A stretch of DNA of 21,873 bases from contig CAMORJ010000014.1 of NCBI GenBank assembly GCA_946623775.1, forward strand, positions 1 to 21,873, written 5' to 3'. The notes under the pieces are model-generated. The model ran no database searches. It saw nothing but the letters and a program-made list of their open reading frames with translations, and was not told the DNA's origin. Of this stretch, positions 11,249 through 18,362 are shown in pieces. The DNA comes from an uncultured Bacillota bacterium (GTDB lineage: Bacteria > Bacillota_I > Bacilli_A > RFN20 > CAG-826). Made by a program: the position numbers and the translations under genes. Position 1 is the first letter of the stretch. Every line of letters starts with the position of its first letter.

Positions 11249-11941
11249 TTAGTTACGTCCGGCGAAGGTAACGTAGACCGCAGGGCCCATGGTGGTAGAG
11301 AGGGCGATGTTGCGGATGTAGGTGCCCTTGACGGTGCTCGGGCGGGCCTTGGCGATCGCGTCGACGACAGCTTCGAGGTTGTCGAGGAGGTCCTGCTCGG
11401 AGAAGGAGACTTTGGCGATCGGCATGGAGAGGTTGCCGTGCTTGTCGACACGGTAGGCGATTTTGCCGCGCTTGATGTCGGCGACAGCGCCTTTGACATC
11501 CATGGTGACGGTGCCGGTCTTGGGGTTAGGCATTAAGCCTTTGGGGCCGAGGACACGGCCCATTTTGCCGAGTTCGCCCATCATGTCCGGAGTAGCGACG
11601 ATGACATCGAAGTCGAACCAGTTCTGAGTCCTGATCTTTTCGAGCATCTCGACGCCACCGAAGTATTCGGCGCCGGATTCTTTGGCTTCCTCAAGCTTGG
11701 TGTTGGTGACGACGAGAACCTTCTTGGTTTTGCCGTTGCCATGGGGAAGGGTGATGGTTCCGCGGATCAATTGATCGGCAAGGGTCGGATTGACGTTGAG
11801 GTTGAAGTTGATGTCGATGGAGGCGTCGAACTTGGTGACAGAGGTCTGTTTGACGACTTTGACAGCTTCTTCGAGGGAGTAGACCTTGGTGAGGTCGACT
11901 TTCTCAAGGATGGCGCGATAGGCCTTTCCGTATTTCTTCAT
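11249..11941 (-). CDS. rplA: Ribosomal protein L1
   Basis: L1 forms the mobile stalk at the E site and can repress the L11 operon. The 230-residue protein has the expected length and motifs: FDASIDINFNLNVNP, the RGTITLPHGNGK loop (usually HGTGK), and the domain II signature MGRVLGPKGLMPNPKTGTV, ending in a short tail. A strong AAGGAGG precedes the ATG. It follows rplK by 18 bases and is co-transcribed with it. Confidence 0.98.
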   Translation of the reverse strand: MKKYGKAYRAILEKVDLTKVYSLEEAVKVVKQTSVTKFDASIDINFNLNVNPTLADQLIRGTITLPHGNGKTKKVLVVTNTKLEEAKESGAEYFGGVEMLEKIRTQNWFDFDVIVATPDMMGELGKMGRVLGPKGLMPNPKTGTVTMDVKGAVADIKRGKIAYRVDKHGNLSMPIAKVSFSEQDLLDNLEAVVDAIAKARPSTVKGTYIRNIALSTTMGPAVYVTFAGRN

Positions 11942-11959
11942 GGTCTATGTCCTCCTTCC

Positions 11960-12370
11960 TCATGCATCGATGGCAATGCCCATTTGACGGCAGCTGCCAG
12001 CGACGATCTTCTTAGCGGCTTCGATGTCCTCGGTGTTGAGGTCAGGAAGCTTGTAGCGGGCGATTTCCTCGAGCTGCGCCTGGCTGATGTGGCCGACGAT
12101 GGTCTTGGAATTGCCGCTGCCCTTTTCGATTCCGGCGGCTTTCAGTATGAGGCCGGCGACAGGGCTGGTTTTGATGACGAAGTCGTAGGACTTGTCTTCG
12201 TAGGCGGTGATGATGACTGGAACGATCTGTCCGCGCCTGTCACCGGTCTTCGCATTGAAGTCGGTGCAGAACTTGGCCATGTTGACGCCAGCAGAAGCTA
12301 GCTTCGGTCCAGGATGGGCGTCCCCGCCAGGGAGTTCCATCTTAAGAACTTTGACGATTCTTTTCTTCAT
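11960..12370 (-). CDS. rplK: Ribosomal protein L11 with a shortened thiopeptide-binding loop
   Basis: L11 lies at the GTPase centre. The C-terminal RNA-binding domain is well conserved (KTSPVAGLILKAAGIEKGSG, YKLPDLNTEDIEAAKKIVAGSCRQMGI). In the N-terminal domain the proline loop, usually NPAPPVGPALGQAGVN, is HPGPKLASAGVN: about four residues shorter and with Lys in place of a proline. Mutations of those prolines give thiostrepton and micrococcin resistance in other bacteria. From memory Mollicutes L11 proteins have a similar PGPxLAxxG loop, so this is probably a lineage trait. A strong TAAGGAGG precedes the ATG, and the promoter lies about 90 bases upstream. Confidence 0.97.
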   Translation of the reverse strand: MKKRIVKVLKMELPGGDAHPGPKLASAGVNMAKFCTDFNAKTGDRRGQIVPVIITAYEDKSYDFVIKTSPVAGLILKAAGIEKGSGNSKTIVGHISQAQLEEIARYKLPDLNTEDIEAAKKIVAGSCRQMGIAIDA

Positions 12371-12426
12371 GGTGTTCCTCCTTAGGATTCATGTTGTGGT
12401 TTGCGGATCCTCGTCAAGGGATCCTC

Positions 12427-12485
12427 CCACTGCGTGTGATGGACACGCGAGTGGAATAATACACGCGCATAAACATCCAAGTCAA
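12427..12485 (-). promoter_or_regulatory. Promoter and 5' hairpin of the rplK-rplA-rplJ-rplL-rpoBC operon
   Basis: On the minus strand the -35 TTGACT (12485-12480), an 18-base spacer and the -10 TATTAT (12461-12456) form a strong promoter. The predicted start of transcription is near 12449. The first transcribed bases then form a hairpin GCGTGT-CCATC-ACACGC; with the DNA upstream the stem extends to CCACT/AGTGG (12427-12454). A second possible pairing of two GGATCC hexamers lies at about 12406-12425. These may be parts of an L1- or L11-responsive leader, but this is only inference. Confidence 0.7.
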
Positions 12486-12495
12486 TAGTTTTTTT

Positions 12496-12542
12496 AAAAA
12501 CCCGACCGAAGTCCAGTTTACAATCTGGTTTACGATCGGGTT
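12496..12542 (-). terminator. Intrinsic terminator after the P1B ATPase gene
   Basis: On the minus strand AACCCGATCG pairs with CGGTCGGGTT, with an inner CCAG/CTGG stem in the apical part, followed by five U and then an A/U run. It lies about 50 bases after the ATPase stop and immediately before the -35 of the rplK promoter. Confidence 0.8.
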
Positions 12543-12574
12543 ATCTGGTTTACGGTTGACTACAATCTGGTTTA
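12523..12574. repeat. Three direct copies of ATCTGGTTTA
   Basis: The decamer ATCTGGTTTA occurs exactly at 12523-12532, 12543-12552 and 12565-12574, with offsets of 20 and 22 bases. A degenerate fourth copy (GTCCAGTTTA) lies at 12511-12520. The array lies in the 3' untranslated region of the ATPase gene, and its first copy is part of the terminator loop. The roughly two-turn spacing would put all copies on one face of the helix. Function unknown. Confidence 0.7.
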
Positions 12575-12590
12575 AGGTCCGTCGAATCTA

Positions 12591-14513
12591 TTAATTAATG
12601 GCCTTCGGTTTAGCGAAACTCAGAAGCAAACTCGAGAGTATCATCGCCATCGCCAATCCGGTGTCAGCAAGCACTGCAACAAACAGCGGCAGGCTCCACG
12701 TTGCCATGGTTGCGGCGACAATAGACAGAATCATAACAATCGCTTTGATTGACAAAGAGAACACAATATTGAATATTGCTCTGTTCTTTGTCTTTTTGGC
12801 CACGCTGCGAACTTCGGAGACCTTATGCAAATCATCATTTAGAATCACGATGTCCGCATTCGCAATAGCAGCGTCGCTGCCTAGACCTCCCATGGCGATG
12901 CCAACATCAGCCAGAGCTAGCGACGGCGCATCGTTTATACCATCGCCGATGAAGGCCAGGCCTTTGCCTTTGTAGGATTCCAAAGCAGAGATTTTTTCTT
13001 CTGGCATTAGACCGCCGTGCCACTCATCAAGCCCGAGTTCGAGAGCTGTTTTTTCAACGGTTTCTGCCTTGTCGCCCGATAGCAAAATCGTTGTGATTTG
13101 CGAGGATTTCAAATCAGAAACCATTTGTTTTGCGGACTTTTTGACTTTATCGCTTAACGAAATGGAACCAATGAGCCTGCCATCATAGGCAACATAGATC
13201 GTGTTTTCCTGATCTTCGCCAAGGTCCTGGATTCCAGACTCCTTTAAGAAGGCATACTTGCCAACCAAGGCAATCTTGTTTTCGTAGGTTCCGCGGACGC
13301 CCATTCCCGATATTTCCACTGCGTCTTTGCAAGGAACCAAGTTTGACGAACCCGCATAGCTTACGATGGCTTTTGCAATCGGATGGGTAGACACGCTTTC
13401 AAGCGTTGCAGCAATTGTGATAAGCTCTTTCTCTAAAACGCCATAAGTTGACACTTTTGTAACGGAGAATTTTCCCTCCGTCAATGTGCCGGTTTTATCC
13501 ATTGCGACATAAGCCAAATCATTCAACGTGTCGAAGTATTGGGCGCCTTTGACAAGCACGCCATGCTTCGATGCGAGTCCCAATCCAGAGAAGTATGCAA
13601 GCGGGACCGAGATAACAATCGCGCAGGGGCAGGAAACTACCAAGAAGCTTAAAGCACCATAGATGAACCTCGACCAAACCGAACCATCGCCGGGATTGAT
13701 GATCAATGGTGGAATAACCGCCACCAAAATTGCTAGGCCCATGATGATTGGCGTATAGACCTTCGAGAAGCGGTCTATGAACCTGGTTGATTTGGATTTT
13801 CTTTCCGAAGAATTGATGATCAAATCCAAGAGCTTGGCGACCGTCGAATCTTCATAGGCCCTCTCGGCTCTGATTTGAATGGAGCCGCTGGACAAGATGC
13901 TTCCGGAATTGACTTTATCCCCCACGGTTTTGTGGACAGGATTGAATTCGCCAGTCAAAGAGGATTCGTCTATATCCCCCTCACCTTGGACAATGATGCC
14001 GTCGGCAAGCACTTTCATGCCGGCGCCGATAACCAAGACGTCTCCGACTTGGATTTCTTCTGCTTCCTTATCCACAACGTTCCCATTTTCGACGATACGT
14101 GCCATCTCTTTTCTTAAATCGATGGCTTTCGTGATCGAATCTTTAGACTTGTCTGCAGCAAGATCTTCAAATAGTTCGCCGATCTGGTATAGCAGCATGA
14201 CGAGCACGCCTTCCATATATTCGTTGTGCTCAGGTCCATAAGCGCGCAGCGCAAACGCCCCCGCACTCGCCAAGAACATCAAGGCGCATTCATCAAAGAA
14301 TTCATGTTCGATAAACAGATGTTTGAACATTTTGATGATGATGTCATAGGCGATTACCAAATAGGCCGCGCCCATGACAATCAAATTGACATACCAGGGG
14401 AAGTTGTCTTCGTTTAGCCAAAGCTTCCCAAGCAAAATCAAAGCGATCGTCACTCCAATGCGGATGCCGAATATCACATAGTCTTTTAAAGAACGTTCTT
14501 CCTCTTCTTCCAT
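12591..14513 (-). CDS. P1B-type Zn2+/Cd2+/Pb2+-exporting ATPase
   Basis: This membrane pump has the full P-type ATPase set: actuator motif SSLTGE (184-189), transmembrane CPC (295-297), phosphorylation site DKTGTLT (D339), an HP locus (STHPIAKAI) and the hinge GDGINDAPSLA. The late transmembrane pair has a Lys (SLSIKAIVMIL) and an Asp (VLADTG), matching ZntA K693 and D714, which marks the Zn/Cd/Pb group. There is no N-terminal heavy-metal domain, only an acidic, membrane-adjacent start (MEEEEERS). I chose the ATG at 14513 (640 residues) because GGAG lies 8 bases upstream; the in-frame ATG at 14546 has no such site. It is 4 bases after the ArsR gene and is presumably repressed by it in low zinc. 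Confidence 0.93.
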   Translation of the reverse strand: MEEEEERSLKDYVIFGIRIGVTIALILLGKLWLNEDNFPWYVNLIVMGAAYLVIAYDIIIKMFKHLFIEHEFFDECALMFLASAGAFALRAYGPEHNEYMEGVLVMLLYQIGELFEDLAADKSKDSITKAIDLRKEMARIVENGNVVDKEAEEIQVGDVLVIGAGMKVLADGIIVQGEGDIDESSLTGEFNPVHKTVGDKVNSGSILSSGSIQIRAERAYEDSTVAKLLDLIINSSERKSKSTRFIDRFSKVYTPIIMGLAILVAVIPPLIINPGDGSVWSRFIYGALSFLVVSCPCAIVISVPLAYFSGLGLASKHGVLVKGAQYFDTLNDLAYVAMDKTGTLTEGKFSVTKVSTYGVLEKELITIAATLESVSTHPIAKAIVSYAGSSNLVPCKDAVEISGMGVRGTYENKIALVGKYAFLKESGIQDLGEDQENTIYVAYDGRLIGSISLSDKVKKSAKQMVSDLKSSQITTILLSGDKAETVEKTALELGLDEWHGGLMPEEKISALESYKGKGLAFIGDGINDAPSLALADVGIAMGGLGSDAAIANADIVILNDDLHKVSEVRSVAKKTKNRAIFNIVFSLSIKAIVMILSIVAATMATWSLPLFVAVLADTGLAMAMILSSLLLSFAKPKAIN

Positions 14514-14517
14514 CGTT

Positions 14518-14811
14518 TTACTCCGTGACGTGTTCGTATACAACATCGAGCAATTTCATTACGTGTTCGTCGCTCAATGCGTAATAGACTTTCGTCTTTT
14601 CTTTTCTGGTGCTGACTAAATTCGCCTTGCGCAAAACCGTAAGCTGGTGGCTGACCAGTGACTGTGACGCACCCACTGCTTCCACGATTTCGGAGACATT
14701 TCTCTCCCCGTCGCTTAAGGCATACATGATCTTCAAACGAGTAGAATCGCTTGCGATATTCAGCATGTTTTCCATCTTGTCGATGATCTTATCGTTTGGA
14801 ATCTGCGGCAT
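14518..14811 (-). CDS. ArsR/SmtB-family zinc-responsive repressor
   Basis: This 97-residue winged-helix repressor has the ArsR recognition helix (SQSLVSHQLTVLRKANLV) and wing (STRKEKTKVYYALS). The last helix DEHVMKLLDVVYEHVTE has Asp, His (+2), His (+13) and Glu (+16), exactly the spacing of the alpha-5 Zn site of SmtB (D104, H106, H117, E120). The Cys-based alpha-3 site of CadC is absent, so Zn2+ (or Co2+) is the likely inducer. I chose the ATG at 14811 because GGAGG lies 7 bases upstream; upstream in-frame ATGs fall in the operator. It shares an operon with the pump gene that follows. Confidence 0.92.
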   Translation of the reverse strand: MPQIPNDKIIDKMENMLNIASDSTRLKIMYALSDGERNVSEIVEAVGASQSLVSHQLTVLRKANLVSTRKEKTKVYYALSDEHVMKLLDVVYEHVTE

Positions 14812-14825
14812 CTTTCTACCTCCAC

Positions 14826-14885
14826 AATATGAAGCGCTGTTCATATTTTCCAACATTATTATATGAATGATTTTTCATATTTCAA
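14826..14885 (-). promoter_or_regulatory. ArsR-ATPase promoter with two matching operators
   Basis: The promoter on the minus strand is TTGAAA (14885-14880), a 16-base spacer and a perfect TATAAT (14863-14858). Operator 2, ATATGAA-N6-TTCATAT (14861-14880), fills the space between -35 and -10. Operator 1, AATATGAA-N6-TTCATATT (14826-14847), lies over the early transcribed region. Both have the same 6-base spacer and their centres are 34 bp apart. Such TATGAA-N6-TTCATA palindromes are typical of ArsR-family sites. Confidence 0.88.
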
Positions 14886-14887
14886 CA

Positions 14888-14921
14888 TAAAAAGAAAACT
14901 TCCGCCATAATCGACAAAAGT
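14888..14921 (-). terminator. Terminator of the phosphodiesterase gene
   Basis: On the minus strand ACUUUUGUC pairs with GGCGGAAGU (9 pairs including G-U pairs) around a GAUUAU loop, followed by UUUCUUUUU. It begins just after the stop codon and ends just before the -35 of the ArsR promoter. Confidence 0.65.
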
Positions 14922-14926
14922 TCTTA

Positions 14927-15436
14927 TTACAAGCTTACGCTTTCTATAGTTTGCCCATCCAGTGCCGAGATAAGCCTAATTCCCGACGGATCCAAAATGG
15001 CGTAGGAAGCAGAACCATCCCTGGGCAATGCAATGGAGCCTGGGCAGCATAGAATCCCGCCATCGCCGTTCTTATAAAGGGTCTTTCTATGCGTATGCCC
15101 GTAGAGAAATATCTTCTTGCCACATAAAGAGGACGCATAAGGGTAGTGTTGCATGTGAATCTCGTACCCATATGCAGTAATGACCCGGCTGATTGGCAAA
15201 TCCATGTTCAGGCTATAACGGTCGGATGTGTAATCGCAATTGCCTTTAACAGGCAGAAAGCCAATGGGCAAAGTGGTCAATTTTAAACACACGTACCCGC
15301 TATCTTCGTCTCCAGCACCCCTTAAAACGTCGCCAAGCAAAAGGATGACATCGGGCTTCTCACGAGCCACGGCTTGCTCCAATAATTCCATCCCTCTCCT
15401 TGAGCCATGAAGATCGGCGACAATCAAATATGACAT
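14927..15436 (-). CDS. YfcE/MJ0936-type metallophosphodiesterase
   Basis: This 169-residue calcineurin-like phosphoesterase has the metal ligands in order: ADLHG (D8, H10), LLLGDVL (D36), VKGNCD, HMQH and YGHTHRK, then the family signature PGSIALPRDG (the usual N before PGS is Cys). Relatives hydrolyse phosphodiester bonds in small substrates; the natural substrate is unknown. I chose the ATG at 15436, since the longer frame extends upstream into the divergent gene. No ribosome binding site is seen; a TATAAT ends 6 bases before the ATG. It is divergent from the unrecognised gene at 15484. Confidence 0.85.
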   Translation of the reverse strand: MSYLIVADLHGSRRGMELLEQAVAREKPDVILLLGDVLRGAGDEDSGYVCLKLTTLPIGFLPVKGNCDYTSDRYSLNMDLPISRVITAYGYEIHMQHYPYASSLCGKKIFLYGHTHRKTLYKNGDGGILCCPGSIALPRDGSASYAILDPSGIRLISALDGQTIESVSL

Positions 15437-15483
15437 GAGCAAATTATAGGCGGTTCCTTTGGAATCCTGTATATTAATGCCAT
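15437..15483. promoter_or_regulatory. 47-bp divergent promoter region
   Basis: On the minus strand TATAAT (15448-15443) ends 6 bases before the phosphodiesterase ATG. On the plus strand TATATT (15470-15475) ends 8 bases before the ATG at 15484. No good -35 box is seen for either. Between them lies a small palindrome, TTCC-TTT-GGAA (15454-15464), which could bind a shared regulator. Neither gene has a ribosome binding site in this gap. Confidence 0.5.
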
Positions 15484-16077
15484 ATGAAATTTGCTGAGAA
15501 ATCTTTCGAAGAGCTGCAAGATGCCTTCCTCTATTGTGTAAGGGACTACCTGCACGACGATTTGCTGCCTGCATCCTTAGACGATGCCTATTACGTCTTG
15601 GGTGCAGCCGCGTTCCTTATCGATAACTTATTCGCAAAGGAAAACGCTGGTCTTGAAGTCACCCAAATCACCAAAAACAATCTCACGGGGTCCCTGGATC
15701 CAAAAAAACTGAGTTCTATGGCAACCAAAATTAGGCTTGCTTTGGAAGGCGAGGATTTCCAAAGAGGCAAGTCTCAATTCCGTGATTATTTGAATTGGAT
15801 CACCGAATCTGAAGAAGTAATACAAGATGCCTATGCCGATATGGCAGGCCGCCTAGTCTTGGTTACAGCCGACGAATTAACGTCTATCGTTTGTTCCGAC
15901 CTTCACCAAGTGGAACCGATGCGCATTGCAGAGTTGATGTTTATTGTTATGGGCTCGCGTTTTGATTTAATCTACCGCGAACACTTTGGGCCGAGATTCA
16001 TGACGCTGAAATCAATAGCCTTCTTCTTAGATTTAGAAGACCAGGGCGAAAGAATTCGTTCTGAATTAGCAGATTAA
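15484..16077 (+). CDS. Unrecognised 197-residue, probably all-helical protein
   Basis: I do not recognise this protein. It is the only plus-strand gene in the window. It has no signal peptide, no clear membrane segment and no catalytic motif I know; predicted helices run through most of it, with acidic stretches (DDLLPASLDDAYYVLG, LNWITESEEVIQDAYADM) and a more aromatic C-terminal part (MFIVMGSRFDLIYREHFGPRFM). Codon use looks like a real gene, and the frame is open from an ATG placed 8 bases after a TATATT box. It diverges from the phosphodiesterase gene over a 47-bp gap, hinting at linked expression. Its TAA overlaps the stop codon of the convergent nucleotidase gene within the tetramer TTAA (16074-16077). 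Confidence 0.75.
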   Translation: MKFAEKSFEELQDAFLYCVRDYLHDDLLPASLDDAYYVLGAAAFLIDNLFAKENAGLEVTQITKNNLTGSLDPKKLSSMATKIRLALEGEDFQRGKSQFRDYLNWITESEEVIQDAYADMAGRLVLVTADELTSIVCSDLHQVEPMRIAELMFIVMGSRFDLIYREHFGPRFMTLKSIAFFLDLEDQGERIRSELAD

Positions 16078-17693
16078 TACCACTGCTTGCTATAGCAAGA
16101 TAAAGACGAAGAGAAGTCAGCGGCGTTCATCGTCCCAATCTCTTCTAGCAACGCAGCCGCGGTTTCGCGGTAGTTGTCTTCGAGCACCGCGTTGATTTGG
16201 TGGGATGGCATATAGTCGTAGTTTCTCGCAGCGTTTCGGTGCAGCACAACATAATCGGTCACTGCGATTGTATAGTATTGGTTTGATTGGAAGGTTATCC
16301 CGTTGGGGTTATACGCATACATACTGCCATAGGACAGTTCTTTGATGATATCCGTTCCGCTGCAAGTGGCGATTATGATTTCATTATCGAAAGGCAAGGC
16401 ATTAAAAAGCTCAGCGTATGTGATTTGATAATTGCTCGCGTATAAGTTTGCTCTAGCATAGTTAGTTAAGCTCAAATCCACTACATGTCCCGCATCAATT
16501 GCCGCTTCATACATTCCGCGAGCCGCTAAATTTGATGCGTGTTCATATCTGCTGAACACGGTTCTATCCGCGTTTGCAAGCACTGGGCTGCCAGCCAAAT
16601 CCGAAACCGATTTGTATTCGGATACCAAGGCCGCGATAGCATCGTCGGTATGTCCAGATGCATTTAGAGCCGTGGTGTAATCCTTCAATGTCGCCCCACT
16701 GGAATCGATGTCCAACCTTATCCTAGCAACGCTTTGTCCATATCCTTCTGTTTGGACAAAAGCCACCCCGTTCTCTGTCGTAGATTCGTTTTGGTGGCTA
16801 TGGGCGCAGAAAACAGCATCGACATATCGCTTGCCGGAATAAGGCGAAACATTGGTGACGCCTGTGCCCAACAATTCGTTCTGCTCGCCATGATGACTAA
16901 GGACCACGGCATCGCACCCCTCATCCGTTCTCAGCGTATCAGAGAGGTTTTTGATGATTGATACAGGGTCTAGGAACGAATAGCTGTCCGAAAAAGTCGA
17001 GGTAATAGATGTGATTTGGTCGTATCCGATTGTGCCAATGATCCCAATCTTCCACCCGCATCTTTCTACAATGGAATACTCCTGGCAAAGATCGCTGGCA
17101 AAACCCAGCCTTTTCTTCGCGGACATATCGTAATGGTAGATATTGGCGCCTAGGAACGGGACGTGCTCTGCAAGCGCGGCATTCGTCTTTATAGGGGCAT
17201 CGCCCCAATCAAATTCGTGATTTCCGAGAGTGAATGCGTCAAAACCGATTTCTTCCATGGCCAGCGAAAGCATTTCGCCCTTGTTATAACTGGATTCGAT
17301 GTCGCCTTGGTACATATCGCCAGAATTGATAAGCACCGTGGAATCTCCTGAAACGAATTTCAGGTATCCCGATAGCGATTCAATACCGACTTTTCCGCCA
17401 GAAGGCAAAACAGCGCCGTGGAAATCATTTATTGCATAGAACTCTATAGTCGCAGGGTTTCGTTCATCGGAACCGCTTGCGCTGCTTTCTGAAGCGCTAG
17501 AAGCGGCAGAAGCAGAATGGGAGGGACTCGATATATCGTCGGAAGGGGTTTGATAGCTCGATGGCGATTCGACGCTGCTAGGGATTTGAGTATTGGATTC
17601 TCCACCGCTACTGGACGAAGAAATAGCGAAAGCGAAAGTGCACGAGGTACATAGCAGACTAGCAAGTAGCAAACCGATGTGCTTTTTCATCAT
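16074..17693 (-). CDS. Secreted 5'-nucleotidase/UshA-like metallophosphoesterase
   Basis: This is an exported phosphoesterase of about 539 residues. It begins with a signal peptide (MMKKHIGLLLASLLCTSC) that has a Cys but a poor lipobox, or it may be cleaved after AFA (about residue 23). A Ser-rich linker (about 24-77) follows. The metallophosphatase domain shows NDFHG (D90, H92), NSGDMYQGD (D126), LGNHEFDWG (N158, H159), LSHHGEQNE and CAHSHQNE. The C-terminal 5'-nucleotidase domain has TNYARANLY and FNALPFDNEI. Such enzymes release nucleosides and phosphate outside the cell. I chose the ATG at 17693; MKKH at 17690 is possible. A TATAAT lies 7 bases upstream and no ribosome binding site is seen. 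Confidence 0.88.
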   Translation of the reverse strand: MMKKHIGLLLASLLCTSCTFAFAISSSSSGGESNTQIPSSVESPSSYQTPSDDISSPSHSASAASSASESSASGSDERNPATIEFYAINDFHGAVLPSGGKVGIESLSGYLKFVSGDSTVLINSGDMYQGDIESSYNKGEMLSLAMEEIGFDAFTLGNHEFDWGDAPIKTNAALAEHVPFLGANIYHYDMSAKKRLGFASDLCQEYSIVERCGWKIGIIGTIGYDQITSITSTFSDSYSFLDPVSIIKNLSDTLRTDEGCDAVVLSHHGEQNELLGTGVTNVSPYSGKRYVDAVFCAHSHQNESTTENGVAFVQTEGYGQSVARIRLDIDSSGATLKDYTTALNASGHTDDAIAALVSEYKSVSDLAGSPVLANADRTVFSRYEHASNLAARGMYEAAIDAGHVVDLSLTNYARANLYASNYQITYAELFNALPFDNEIIIATCSGTDIIKELSYGSMYAYNPNGITFQSNQYYTIAVTDYVVLHRNAARNYDYMPSHQINAVLEDNYRETAAALLEEIGTMNAADFSSSLSCYSKQWY

Positions 17694-17700
17694 AGCGAAA

Positions 17701-17730
17701 ATTATATGTTTCACTCGCGTATGCCCGCAA
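17701..17730 (-). promoter_or_regulatory. Promoter of the nucleotidase gene
   Basis: On the minus strand TTGCGG (17730-17725), an 18-base spacer and a perfect TATAAT (17706-17701) end 7 bases before the ATG at 17693. The transcript would start at or next to the start codon. Confidence 0.6.
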
Positions 17731-17762
17731 TGAAAATGCAAAAAATAATGGAGACATGTATC

Positions 17763-17798
17763 AAAAAAGCGCCACCCTTGAGTGCAGGAATGGCGTTT
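17763..17798 (-). terminator. Terminator after nusG
   Basis: On the minus strand AACGCCA pairs with TGGCGC-TT across a 16-base loop, followed by six U. It lies 9 bases after the nusG stop and ends the rpmG-secE-nusG transcript. Confidence 0.75.
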
Positions 17799-17806
17799 GT
17801 GGATTC

Positions 17807-18361
17807 TTAGATCTTTTCGATTTCGGAGAAGTCGACATCGACTGGGGTGGAACGTCCGAAGAAGACGGTTTCGACCCTGACGGCGCCAGACTCCTTGTCG
17901 ATGGAGACGATCTTGCCTTCGGTTCCTTCCAAAGGTCCATGGATGACCTTGACGAGGTCGCCGACCGCATAGCGATCGTACATGGAATCGTCGACCATGC
18001 CCATTCTCTTAAGAACGGGCTCGATTTCTTCCCTGGTGACCGGGGTAGGCTTTTGTCCGCCGCCGGAAGAACCAGCGATACCGGTGACGCCCGGGGTGTT
18101 ACGGACGATGTACCAGGATTGGTCGGTCATGACCATTTCGACGAAGATGTAACCGGGATAGAGGTTAACGGTCTTGGTCTTGCCGGTGGGGAGCCCATCC
18201 TTCAAAACGGGGACTTCCTGATCGCACACGAGCACGCGAAGGATGTAATCCTGCATGTTCATGGTGTTGATACGCTTGCGAAGGTTATCGGCGGTCTTCG
18301 CTTCGTGCATTGAGTACGTGGTGACGATGTACCACTGCTTATCGCCTAATTGAGCTGCCAT
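17807..18361 (-). CDS. nusG: Transcription elongation/termination factor NusG
   Basis: NusG binds RNA polymerase and links it to Rho, NusE or pausing signals. The 184-residue protein has the NGN domain (QWYIVTTYSMHEAKTADNL, LYPGYIFVEMVMTDQSWYIVRNTPGVTGI) and a C-terminal KOW domain (AVGDLVKVIHGPLEGTEGKI). A short Gly/Ser-rich linker (GSSGGGQKP) joins them. One base separates it from secE (TAAGATG), and the GGAGG lies inside the secE 3' end, so translation is probably coupled. It is followed by a terminator and not by rplK as in most relatives. Confidence 0.97.
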   Translation of the reverse strand: MAAQLGDKQWYIVTTYSMHEAKTADNLRKRINTMNMQDYILRVLVCDQEVPVLKDGLPTGKTKTVNLYPGYIFVEMVMTDQSWYIVRNTPGVTGIAGSSGGGQKPTPVTREEIEPVLKRMGMVDDSMYDRYAVGDLVKVIHGPLEGTEGKIVSIDKESGAVRVETVFFGRSTPVDVDFSEIEKI

Positions 18362-18362
18362 C

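Noticed and set aside
14812..14856. Longer ArsR start at 14856
   Set aside because: It would put the start inside operator 1 and ignore the GGAGG placed 7 bases before 14811.
15437..15574. Longer phosphodiesterase start at 15574
   Set aside because: It would overlap the divergent gene by 91 bases and add a non-family N-terminus; the metal motif DLHG normally sits close to the start.
16074..17693. Typical lipoprotein
   Set aside because: The Cys in LLCTSC lacks the usual Leu/Val/Ile at -3; a cleaved signal peptide is equally likely, so I left the anchoring open.
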